DNA from: CAVUAT01 sp963739545
GTDB lineage: Bacteria > Actinomycetota > Thermoleophilia > Solirubrobacterales > 70-9
NCBI GenBank assembly: GCA_963739545.1
Contig: CAVUAT010000014.1
Coordinates: forward strand, 248,001 to 312,000
Length of the DNA stretch: 64,000 nucleotides
Direction: 5' to 3'
Numbering within the stretch: position 1 is the first letter of the stretch; each line of letters starts with the position of its first letter. Position numbers and translations under genes: made by a program. Under the pieces are notes generated by a model. That model ran no database searches and was not told the origin of the DNA. It saw only the letters and a program-made list of their open reading frames with translations. Of the stretch, positions 57,560 to 64,000 are shown piece by piece.

Positions 57560-58753
57560 TCAGTTCGGCTTCAGGCAGTAACCGTACGCGGTCATCTCCG
57601 GTGCGGGGCCGAAGAACCCGTAGCCCGAGATCGACCAGGTGTTGTCGGGGTTCACCGCGCCGCCTGCGTAATAGGCGAGACTCGACCCGTTGGCGCTGAA
57701 GCCGCCGAGGGTCATGCGGCCTCCCGGCGCGCACTGCGGCGTCGTCACCGAGGCGGCCTGGCCAAACCCGACCGGGGTCGACGCCGAGACCTCGCTGAGC
57801 AGCGGGCCCTTGCTGCGCACGCAGTAGGCGATCGCGGTCAGCTCGCCACCGTAGGCGCCGTGCGCGCTGGCCGACACGCTCCAGGCCTGCGGCCCAATCG
57901 CACGCGACTCGGTGATGTAGTTGCCGCCCTCGCTGACGAAGTCGGTCCGCTGATAGCCGCCCGACATCAGGAACTGGCCGCGCGGGCAGCGCGCGATCAC
58001 GGTTTTCGTCTCTCCCGAGCGCACGAACGTCGTCCTGTGCGGCGAGCTCATCGGCGCCAGCCCGCGCCCGCAGATGGCCTGGACCGTGACGCGTCGCGAG
58101 GCCTTCGCGCCCTCACTCGGATCGAAGACCCAGCCGCTTACGTGCCATCCACGCTGGGCGCCGAGGCGCTCGAAGGAATGCGGATAGAAGCCCTCCCCGT
58201 CGGTGCCGATGCCCGGGGCGCTGGTCACGCCGCCGCCGAGCGGCACAGACCTGCCCGGGCAGCGAACCTCGAGACGCTGGCGCTTGTCCGGCTCGGTGAG
58301 GTTGAAGGCCCGGGTCGCCACGGTCAGCGCCCGCAGCGGGCCGCGGTTGTCGATCGCGGCCTGGTCGGCGCCCTTGTCGTCTCCCCCCAGGACCACGATC
58401 TCACCGCGGCGTGAATCGAGCACGTAGACGACCCGCTTGTAGCGAAGCGCCATCCGCACCCCGTTGCACGAGGTCCCGCGCCGGGTCACGTAGACGATGC
58501 CCGGCCTCGGCGTCGAGCGCACATTGGCGGACACACCGGCCGCGACCCGCCCGTACTTCTTGATGAACGGGATCATCTTCGAAGGCGAGGGGTAACAGCC
58601 CTCCGCGCTGTTGACCCGCAGGGTCAGGGCGATCGAGAACGCCGCCTCGAGCTTCTTCGTCGGCGGGTTGTGGCCGGCGCCGTCCGCGAATGCGCCCGCC
58701 GGGAAGGCGATCAGGGCGGCGAGAAGCGCAATCAGATGAGTGGCCCGCCTCAT
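57560..58753 (-). CDS. secreted protein with three Cys-rich repeats
   Basis: A 397-residue protein. LIALLAALIAFPAGAFA is the signal peptide. After an N-terminal domain of about 150 residues (with AEGCYPSPSK, RRGTSCNGVRMALR) come three related units of about 80-95 residues, each starting with a CPxGxxxxxGG pattern (CPGRSVPLGGGV; CPRGQFLMSGGYQ; CAPGGRMTLGGF) and ending in a Trp-containing strand pair and Cys (WHVSGWVFDP, VQAICGR; WSVSASAHG, IAYCVRS; WSISGYGFFG, YGYCLKP). The unit could be a disulfide-closed beta domain. Function unknown; probably extracellular. Confidence 0.8.
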   Translation of the reverse strand: MRRATHLIALLAALIAFPAGAFADGAGHNPPTKKLEAAFSIALTLRVNSAEGCYPSPSKMIPFIKKYGRVAAGVSANVRSTPRPGIVYVTRRGTSCNGVRMALRYKRVVYVLDSRRGEIVVLGGDDKGADQAAIDNRGPLRALTVATRAFNLTEPDKRQRLEVRCPGRSVPLGGGVTSAPGIGTDGEGFYPHSFERLGAQRGWHVSGWVFDPSEGAKASRRVTVQAICGRGLAPMSSPHRTTFVRSGETKTVIARCPRGQFLMSGGYQRTDFVSEGGNYITESRAIGPQAWSVSASAHGAYGGELTAIAYCVRSKGPLLSEVSASTPVGFGQAASVTTPQCAPGGRMTLGGFSANGSSLAYYAGGAVNPDNTWSISGYGFFGPAPEMTAYGYCLKPN

Positions 58754-58811
58754 ACGGACCTCAACATGACAGGACCCGAATAGTCGCGTTCCGGTCCGGC
58801 TCGAGCCCTGA

Positions 58812-59936
58812 TCAGACCGCGTAGCGCAGGATCGCCGCGGCCGGGCCGGAGCCCGGGATATCTTCGCGGCGCACGGCGAGGACGCGGCCGCGCCCCAGCA
58901 GCACCCGCCGCGCGATCTCGTCGACGACGCCGTAGTTGATCGCGTCGTCGGCGTCCTCGAGCGTCACCTCGCCGGTCTCCTCGTCGATGAACCCCGGGAC
59001 CGTCTCGTCGATGTCGACGAACGCTGTGTCGACCGCGCCGAACGTCGCCGCGCGCGCGAGCGTGGTGATCTCGTCGCTGGCCCGGCCCTGCGCGGTCCGC
59101 TGCTCGTACAGGGACCTCAGTCCGGCGAGCTCGGCGGCGTAGATTTCGTCGAGCACGGTCCGGCTCGCGTCGGCGAGCTCGGCGTCCGAGGTCTCGTCGG
59201 GGTTCTCGTGGATCGCATGCCCTGCAAGGCGCGGATAGGTGTTGACGCCGCGAAAAATCGACGCCAGGGGTTCCGGCGAGGCGAGGATGAGCGGCCTGTG
59301 GCGGCCCGAGAGCATCGGCCGCAGCGCCTCCTCGACCCGGCGGGCGTACTGGCCGAGTCGGACCTTCTTGCCCTCGGATCCCTGGATCCTGCGGTCGGCC
59401 GAGCGATCGCCGATCGAGGCCTTGCCGACGGCGCTTGCAGCGTCGCTCGGCATCCCGGGGACGTCGAGAACGGAGGGCGGGACGTCAGGGGCAACCTCCA
59501 GCAGTCGGACCCCGTTCTGAGAGAGGGCGAGGACGAAAGCGGCCTGCGGAAACGTGACCGCGCGCAGCAGCGGCTTCAGGTGGAAGCGGTCGGATACCTC
59601 CGCCATCGCGGTGAGCCTGTTCGGGATGCGAAACGTGCGCGAGCCGTCGGGCGTCGCGAAGACCGCGAGACTGTGCGCCTGCCTGGCCCAGAAGAACTCG
59701 TCGTGGATCAGATCGTCGAGGGCATCCTTGACCGCGGCAAGCTCGCGCTTGTCCATGCCGGCCTCTTCGAGCTGTCCGATGGCGTCAGCGCTCAGGTTCT
59801 TGAGCTCGATCCGATCCCCCTCGGCCTCCTGCGTGACGGTCGATGTGGGCATGTAGATCGACACGCATCCCTCCCGCCGCGTCGACAGCAGTTGCTCCAG
59901 ATCGGTCGCGGTCGGCATGTCGGTGTACAGAGCCAC
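58812..59936 (-). CDS. bacterial eRF1-like (baeRF) protein
   Basis: A 374-residue protein. GCVSIYMPTSTVTQEAEGDR, then DRFHLKPLLRAVTFPQAAFVLALSQNGVRLLEV and ILASPEPLASIFRGVNTYPRL are the typical blocks of the actinobacterial family related to archaeal/eukaryotic release factor 1 (second and third domains). Its role is unknown; it may act on ribosomes under stress. The gene starts at ATG 59936. Confidence 0.82.
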   Translation of the reverse strand: MALYTDMPTATDLEQLLSTRREGCVSIYMPTSTVTQEAEGDRIELKNLSADAIGQLEEAGMDKRELAAVKDALDDLIHDEFFWARQAHSLAVFATPDGSRTFRIPNRLTAMAEVSDRFHLKPLLRAVTFPQAAFVLALSQNGVRLLEVAPDVPPSVLDVPGMPSDAASAVGKASIGDRSADRRIQGSEGKKVRLGQYARRVEEALRPMLSGRHRPLILASPEPLASIFRGVNTYPRLAGHAIHENPDETSDAELADASRTVLDEIYAAELAGLRSLYEQRTAQGRASDEITTLARAATFGAVDTAFVDIDETVPGFIDEETGEVTLEDADDAINYGVVDEIARRVLLGRGRVLAVRREDIPGSGPAAAILRYAV

Positions 59937-60051
59937 GGACGGAGACTAGCTTTGAGACCTGGGACCCAGAGTGGCGGGCTCGGGAACTGGGCGACCGTGT
60001 AGCCGCGAACCTTGAGGTCAGACGCATCGCGCGAACCTACGCGGCCGCGCG

Positions 60052-60903
60052 TCAGCCCCCGCCGATCCCATGCTGGATGTCGGGCGGGGACGCGGGGGCA
60101 CTCGAACCGCCGCCGCTGCTCGGCGCGGGGGGCGGTGCCGGGGCTGGGGCCGGCACGAAGGGAGCCTCGCTGACCGTCTCCTCGTCGGAGGTGTCAACAG
60201 GAGCGGCGGCGGCAGCCGCCTCCCTCTTGCGCTCCGCGGCCGCGGCCTTCCGCTCGGCCGCCTTGCGTTCAGCCACCGCTTGAGCCCGCGCCTGGGCCTC
60301 GAGGACGGCCTGGTTGGCGTCCCTCACGGCCACCGGGACGCCGGAGAATGCGGCGGCGGGAAGCAACTCGGGGACGGGGCCGGCGTCACCGTTGCCGGAA
60401 GCCCGCGATCCCAGCACGATCAGCAAGGGGACGAGCACCGCGATCGCGAGCAGCACCCAGCGCCTGCGTCCCGCCGGAAGGGCCTTCCGAACACCGCTCC
60501 CGACGGCGCCGGCGTCCTTTCGGAGAGCGCCCGCGGCAGCGCCCGCTGACCCCGCGGCGGCGCCCGCTGACCCCGCGGCGGCGCCCGCTCGAACGCGCAG
60601 TGCCCCCGCGGCGGCGCCCCCTCGAACGCGAAGCGACCCCGCGGCAGCGCCCGCTCGAGCCCGCAGGCCCTCCAAGAGCCCGGGCTCCGGGTTCATGCTG
60701 AGCACCTCCAAAAGCCGCCGCAACTGGGCAGGGCTCGGCGGGTGACCCTGCTCGATGCGTGCGATCAGAGACGGGCTGGTGAATGTCTTCGCGGCCAGGT
60801 CCTCCTGGCTCATGCCGAGCTGGAGACGGCGAAACGCGACAGAGCGGCCGAGCTGGCTGCCTCCCTCGGTGATCTCGCTCCCGTTCGAGTGGAGCTTCCC
60901 CAT
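60052..60903 (-). CDS. XRE-type HTH protein with TM segment and Ala-rich linker (RodZ-like)
   Basis: A 283-residue protein. An N-terminal HTH is FRRLQLGMSQEDLAAKTFTSPSL with a second helix SPAQLRRLLEVLSM (residues 20-75). A low-complexity segment of repeated GAAAGxLRVR units follows (about residues 80-135), then TM RRWVLLAIAVLVPLLIVL, and a C-terminal coiled, Ala/Lys/Glu-rich part plus a Pro-rich end. HTH plus TM plus extracellular part is the layout of RodZ. The linker repeat is unusual. The start ATG 60903 is chosen since the upstream frame looks noncoding. Confidence 0.75.
   Translation of the reverse strand: MGKLHSNGSEITEGGSQLGRSVAFRRLQLGMSQEDLAAKTFTSPSLIARIEQGHPPSPAQLRRLLEVLSMNPEPGLLEGLRARAGAAAGSLRVRGGAAAGALRVRAGAAAGSAGAAAGSAGAAAGALRKDAGAVGSGVRKALPAGRRRWVLLAIAVLVPLLIVLGSRASGNGDAGPVPELLPAAAFSGVPVAVRDANQAVLEAQARAQAVAERKAAERKAAAAERKREAAAAAAPVDTSDEETVSEAPFVPAPAPAPPPAPSSGGGSSAPASPPDIQHGIGGG
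60535..60662. repeat. imperfect 21-nt tandem repeats in the XRE/TM gene
   Basis: About six degenerate copies with the core GCGGCGGCGCCC, 21 nt apart, encode the Ala-rich GAAAG linker units. Repeat number is likely to vary between strains. Confidence 0.7.
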
Positions 60904-61007
60904 GCCATTCGTTGAGGTTCGCGTCGTTGATGCCACAGCTATCCCTGCTTTAGAAGTCGTGGGTTTCTGAACAGATGTCGGACCAACCAGCGTAGCCCAA
61001 CTTGCGC

Positions 61008-61571
61008 TCACTGGATAGGGCGAACCGCTCCTGACGTGGCGATCTCGAGCGCCTCGCCCTCGGCCGGATCGAAGACCTCGATCTCGAAGTCGGAACCAGG
61101 GAACGCTACGTAGACGTTGTTGGGGTTCGACTCGTTGCCGACCACGAGGCCGCCGCCGGGCGCGTCGCCGGTCACCGCCCCGGGCTGCGTAGCGGCCGCC
61201 TCCAGAGTCTCGAAGGCCTCGCTGTAGGGATAGGTCCCGACGGTCAGCGAGCCTTCCGGGGAACCGACCGGCACGCCCTCGTCGAGATAGCGGACGAAGA
61301 TCTTCCCGTCGCGCTCGACCGTCAACTCGTACCCGCGCCCCGGCTGTTCCCCTGCCCAGTAAACGGGATGCCCGGCCGAGCTGGCGAGCTCCTGCAGCCG
61401 CTCGAGGCTCGCCTCCACGGGGCCGTCTGTGGCCTGCGGCAGCGACGCGGGAGACGTTCCTTCCCCCGCAGAATCGTCGCCTTCGCTGAGCAGGATCGCG
61501 GCGATGATGGCCGCGATCACGACAATGGCGATCCCCGCCGCGATGCGTGCTCCAGGCAAGCGGATCGTCAC
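61008..61571 (-). CDS. membrane-anchored hypothetical protein
   Basis: A 187-residue protein. IAAGIAIVVIAAIIAAILLSEG is an N-terminal anchor; the outside part has HPVYWAGEQPGRGYELTVER, FVRYLDEGVPVGSPEGS and ASGAVRPI at the end. Such a small beta-rich exported domain is widespread in actinobacteria with unknown function. Confidence 0.75.
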   Translation of the reverse strand: MTIRLPGARIAAGIAIVVIAAIIAAILLSEGDDSAGEGTSPASLPQATDGPVEASLERLQELASSAGHPVYWAGEQPGRGYELTVERDGKIFVRYLDEGVPVGSPEGSLTVGTYPYSEAFETLEAAATQPGAVTGDAPGGGLVVGNESNPNNVYVAFPGSDFEIEVFDPAEGEALEIATSGAVRPIQ

Positions 61572-61628
61572 TGCGATCGTGCTAAGGCGATGGCGCGGCG
61601 CAGGCGGCCCGAGCTGCGAGCGTGCGGG

Positions 61629-62279
61629 TCAAGGAGTGCAGACCTCGATTTCTGAGGGGGGGCTGAGGGGTGTGATGAGCGCGGTATCGGGACACGTAGT
61701 GCCAGCTGGCCCGGTCGCCCCCGTCTCTCCCTGGGGCCCAGCAGGACCCTCGGGCCCAGCCGGACCCTCGGGGCCGGTCGCTCCCGTCGCTCCTGCCGGT
61801 CCTGCCGGTCCTGCCGGTCCTGCCGCTCCTGCCGGTCCCGCCGTTCCTGTCGCTCCTGTCGGTCCTGTCGGTCCTGTCGGTCCTGTCGGTCCCTGTGGTC
61901 CGATCGGTCCCTGGATCCCAGCCGGTCCCGCCGCTCCTGTCGGTCCTGCCGGTCCTGTCGCTCCTGTCGCTCCTGCCGGTCCTGTCGCTCCTGCCGGTCC
62001 CTGCACGCCTTGCGGTCCCTGCGGTCCGGCGGGACCGCCCGGGGTGCCAGCCTGACCTTGCGGGCCGACGGCGTTGATGAACAAACCGCGCTCACTGCCG
62101 CGGCAGCTGCCGCCGCTGGGAATCCGGACCAGGCCCTTGTTCGGCTTCTTAGTCTTCACGCACGCCAGAAACCCCGATTGAGCCGAGGCGGTGCCGGCGA
62201 CGATCGCGACGAGGCTGACAGCGCCGAGGGCAGCCAACGCGGCCAAGGCGAGCTTCCATCGTCCGATCTCGGTGATCAT
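61629..62279 (-). CDS. secreted collagen-like protein
   Basis: A 216-residue protein. The signal LALAALAALGAVSLVAIVAG ends near ASAQ, then a Cys-containing module (FLACVKTKKPNKGLVRIPSGGSC), and about 110 residues of Gly-X-Y repeats (GPAGATGATGPAGP-like, rich in Ala, Thr, Gln and Pro). The C-terminal TTCPDTALITP closes the tail with a second Cys pair. The start ATG 62279 fits. It should form a triple helix and may be an adhesin or spacer. Confidence 0.85.
   Translation of the reverse strand: MITEIGRWKLALAALAALGAVSLVAIVAGTASAQSGFLACVKTKKPNKGLVRIPSGGSCRGSERGLFINAVGPQGQAGTPGGPAGPQGPQGVQGPAGATGPAGATGATGPAGPTGAAGPAGIQGPIGPQGPTGPTGPTGPTGATGTAGPAGAAGPAGPAGPAGATGATGPEGPAGPEGPAGPQGETGATGPAGTTCPDTALITPLSPPSEIEVCTP
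61740..62045. repeat. 9-nt tandem repeats encoding Gly-X-Y
   Basis: CCTGCCGGT and CCTGTCGGT units (plus strand) occur many times in the collagen-like gene. Because of them the opposite strand shows a long repetitive frame; only the minus frame makes a signal peptide and Cys-flanked module. Confidence 0.85.
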
Positions 62280-62289
62280 GATCCGTCCG

Positions 62290-62724
62290 CTAGCCCTTGA
62301 ACATGAAGGTGCGCCTGTCGGTGTCGACCTCGCCGGTGAGGCTGTTGATGGCGGTGATCGACGTGCGCAGCTTGGAGACGCCTAGATTGGCCTTGATCAG
62401 GCTCCGGGCCGCCCTGTTCGGCTTCAGGAACGGCTCGGCGATCTGGCCGGCCGAGAACAGGCCCACGTCCGAGGCCGGGCCGAGGTCCGGGCCCTTGAGG
62501 ATCAGAGTCGTGCTGACGCTCAGCTGGCAGTCCGCCGAGCACGCCGCCCGATAGGAGATCCGCTTGCTCGGCTTGAGCTTTCCGTTCGTCAGGTAGAAGA
62601 CGAGCTCCTCGCCCGCTGACGTCGCCGTCGGGTAACCCGCGCCCGCGGGAGTCGCAGAGGCCAGAAAGGCCACCGTCGCTGCCACCACCATCCCTGCTGT
62701 CCCGACTCGAATCACTGCCACCAC
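62290..62724 (-). CDS. secreted hypothetical protein
   Basis: Up to 144 residues from GTG 62724; ATG 62691 is an alternative (133 residues) that keeps the signal VVAATVAFLASATPAGAG. The mature part has ELVFYLTNGKLKPSKRISYR, CSADCQLSVSTTLILKGP and FLKPNRAARSLIKANLGV. The Cys pair may form a disulfide. The 5' end lies in a tandem duplication that copies the ribosome site and start region. Confidence 0.7.
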   Translation of the reverse strand: MVAVIRVGTAGMVVAATVAFLASATPAGAGYPTATSAGEELVFYLTNGKLKPSKRISYRAACSADCQLSVSTTLILKGPDLGPASDVGLFSAGQIAEPFLKPNRAARSLIKANLGVSKLRTSITAINSLTGEVDTDRRTFMFKG

Positions 62725-62750
62725 CCATCCCTGCTGTCCCTATCGAATCA
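62680..62750. repeat. 36-nt tandem duplication covering a start region
   Basis: TGCCACCACCATCCCTGCTG at 62680 recurs at 62716 with one inserted C, and both copies end TCGAATCA. On the minus strand each copy provides AGCAGGGATGG, so the ribosome site and start codon of the gene at 62290-62724 exist twice in different frames. Confidence 0.75.
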
Positions 62751-62796
62751 AGTAGTCACATTACCGTACTCGCCGCTGAATGCCAGTCTGCGGAGC

Positions 62797-63498
62797 GTGG
62801 CGAACTTCTGCCTGATCCACGGCGCCTGGCATGAACCGTCGTGTTGGGACGATCTCGTGGAGCACCTCCATGAGCGCGGTCACGAGGCGGTGGCACCCGA
62901 CCTGCCGCTCCACGATCCCGAAGCCGGATTCGAGGAACGCGCCCGCCCCGCCCTGGAGGCGCTCAAAGGGCTCTCGGGCCCCCTGGTGATCGTCGGCCAT
63001 TCTCAGGGCACGGCTTACTCGTCGCTCGTAGCGGCGTCGCGGCCCGAGTCGCTGCTCGTCCACCTCTGCCCCAGGCTGGGTGGATTCACTCCCCCGCCCG
63101 GTGCGCCCGACAGGTTTCGGAAGAGCTTTCGGTTCCCCGCCGACCGGCCCGACGGCACCAGCGTCTGGGACGCTGGTGAGGCCGTCAGGGAGATGTACCC
63201 ACGGCTGGCGCCGGAGGTTGCCCGCGCGCTGGCGCAACGTCTGCGCCCGATGATCCCGCCGCCGGACGAGTATCCCCTCGCCGGGCATCCCGACGTCTCG
63301 ACCGTGTTCGTCTACGCCGCCGACGACGAGCTGTTCGAGCCGGCCTGGGAGCGCTTCATGGCGCGTGAGCTGGTGGGCGTCGAGCCGATCGAGATCCCGG
63401 GCGGCCACTTTCCGATGGCCGAGGACCCGGCCGCCCTCGCCGACCTTCTCGATCGCCTCACCGATGTTTCACAACCACCGGCCGCCGCCCGCTCGTAG
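62797..63498 (+). CDS. alpha/beta hydrolase
   Basis: A 233-residue protein. LIHGAWHEPSCWDDLVEHL is the EstC/HPP-type oxyanion block (like pyrethroid hydrolase and salicylate esterases), IVGHSQGTAYSSLVAAS the nucleophile elbow, YAADDELFEP the acid and GGHFPMAEDPAALA the His. It starts at GTG 62797, divergent from the secreted protein at 62290. Confidence 0.9.
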   Translation: MANFCLIHGAWHEPSCWDDLVEHLHERGHEAVAPDLPLHDPEAGFEERARPALEALKGLSGPLVIVGHSQGTAYSSLVAASRPESLLVHLCPRLGGFTPPPGAPDRFRKSFRFPADRPDGTSVWDAGEAVREMYPRLAPEVARALAQRLRPMIPPPDEYPLAGHPDVSTVFVYAADDELFEPAWERFMARELVGVEPIEIPGGHFPMAEDPAALADLLDRLTDVSQPPAAARS

Positions 63499-63556
63499 CG
63501 CCGCGCAATAGACCCGAACCCAGGATCTTCCCCTTCTAGGGGTTAGGAGTTCGGGC

Positions 63557-63588
63557 GCGCGGGTTGCGGCGGCGACCGCAACCCGCGC
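63557..63588 (+). terminator. 13-bp hairpin terminator
   Basis: GCGCGGGTTGCGG and CCGCAACCCGCGC form a perfect 13-bp stem with loop CGGCGA, between the convergent hydrolase and DUF6653 genes. It can end transcription from either side. Confidence 0.8.
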
Positions 63589-63594
63589 CGCTCG

Positions 63595-64000
63595 TCAGTA
63601 GTCCCAGGACGCGTATTCGGGGCGACGCTTCATCTCGGCGAACATCAGAGACAGGCGGTCGAGGTACCAGGCCTTGCCGCCGTGCGTGATCAGAAGGCCG
63701 GTAACGGTCGCGAGAACGTTGAGGTCGACCAAGCCATACGCGAGAACAGCCAATCCGATCACGGAGTAGACGTTGGCGACGACGGAGGCCGACCGCGAAC
63801 GAAATTGCTCGGGTAGGTCGACCTTGTCTCGATCCACCCAGATCCTCTCCCCCAGAACGGTCCGCGAAGCCCAGTTCCGGGTCGACGTCGGAGTCTTGAA
63901 CAGGAGCGGGTTCACGAACATCCAGACCAGCGAAACCGCCACGGCGATGAGGCACCAGATGCCGATCCATTCGCGGCTCCAGATGGCCAGCGAGAGCAAT
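63595..64000 (-). CDS. DUF6653 membrane protein (5' truncated by window edge)
   Basis: At least 134 residues are visible. LAIWSREWIGIWCLIAVAVS, NPLLFKTPTSTRNWASRTVLGERIWVDRD and HGGKAWYLDRLSLMFAEMKR match DUF6653. A TTG at 63999 could start it, but family members usually have about 25 residues before the WSREWIG helix, so the real start probably lies outside the window. Three helices visible. Confidence 0.75.
   Translation of the reverse strand, partial: LLSLAIWSREWIGIWCLIAVAVSLVWMFVNPLLFKTPTSTRNWASRTVLGERIWVDRDKVDLPEQFRSRSASVVANVYSVIGLAVLAYGLVDLNVLATVTGLLITHGGKAWYLDRLSLMFAEMKRRPEYASWDY

Noticed and set aside
61740..62045. CRISPR-like regular repeats
   Set aside because: The 9-nt units are coding Gly-X-Y repeats without unique spacers.
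61429..62055. Plus-strand Gly-Pro-Ala-rich frame opposite the collagen-like gene
   Set aside because: Mirror of the Gly-X-Y repeats; lacks a signal peptide and start context, while the minus frame has both.

Overview
The window is very GC-rich DNA with dense coding on both strands, short intergenic gaps and many 4-nt stop/start overlaps. The gene content suggests an actinobacterium of the Thermoleophilia (Solirubrobacterales-like). Evidence: an F420-type luciferase-like oxidoreductase, OmpR-type two-component systems, DUF1206, DUF6653 and DUF6941 proteins, many secreted proteins ending in Lys/Arg-rich tails, and a secreted protein with an N-terminal anchor followed by an Asn/Ser/Val/Lys-rich stretch that I associate with this group. 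No rRNA gene, complete tRNA gene, CRISPR array, prophage or transposase is visible. The organism assignment is inference.

Layout. 1-8983: M32 carboxypeptidase (5' truncated), small membrane and cupin proteins, a LLM-family oxidoreductase, an acyl-CoA-dehydrogenase-like flavoprotein, a secreted sulfatase, an AIM24 protein and a TetR regulator. 9105-12418: MazEF-type toxin-antitoxin pair, a HIRAN protein, and a DrrAB-like ABC exporter. 12419-15564: a less GC-biased patch with a frameshifted secreted protein, a methyltransferase and an orphan ORF; a 37-nt structured repeat occurs at both ends of most of it. 15565-24839: acyl-CoA dehydrogenase and alpha/beta hydrolase (both frameshifted), SRPBCC protein, APC permease, ZIP transporter, VapBC-type pair, RlmN, and a DHA2 drug exporter divergent from its likely TetR repressor. 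25473-31602: hydrolase, flavin monooxygenase, lipoprotein, and a first two-component system with a secreted target. 31854-34893: CBS, STAS and adenylate/guanylate cyclase signalling genes, then a His-rich DUF4396 protein behind a CsoR-like palindrome. 35344-42447: NlpC/P60 hydrolase, secreted alpha/beta hydrolase, crotonase, histidine phosphatase, and a translationally coupled Stf0 sulfotransferase-sulfatase pair. 42648-49234: second two-component system, two near-identical PepSY-like exported proteins, lipoprotein, secreted GDPD and an L,D-transpeptidase lipoprotein. 49369-64000: mixed metabolic and envelope genes, including a frameshifted squalene/phytoene synthase, dodecin, DUF1206, a bacterial eRF1-like protein, an XRE/TM protein and a collagen-like protein.

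How genes may work together. Both two-component loci carry 11-bp-phased hexamers (YCTNAK-like) upstream of the regulator and of the adjacent exported acidic protein genes, suggesting each kinase/regulator pair controls itself and a small envelope protein. Cell-wall and envelope functions recur throughout: NlpC/P60, L,D-transpeptidase, GDPD, collagen-like protein and the basic-tailed secreted proteins. At least five genes carry one or more frameshifts, mostly in GC-rich repeats. This may reflect assembly or sequencing indels rather than real decay and should be kept in mind when reading those entries.
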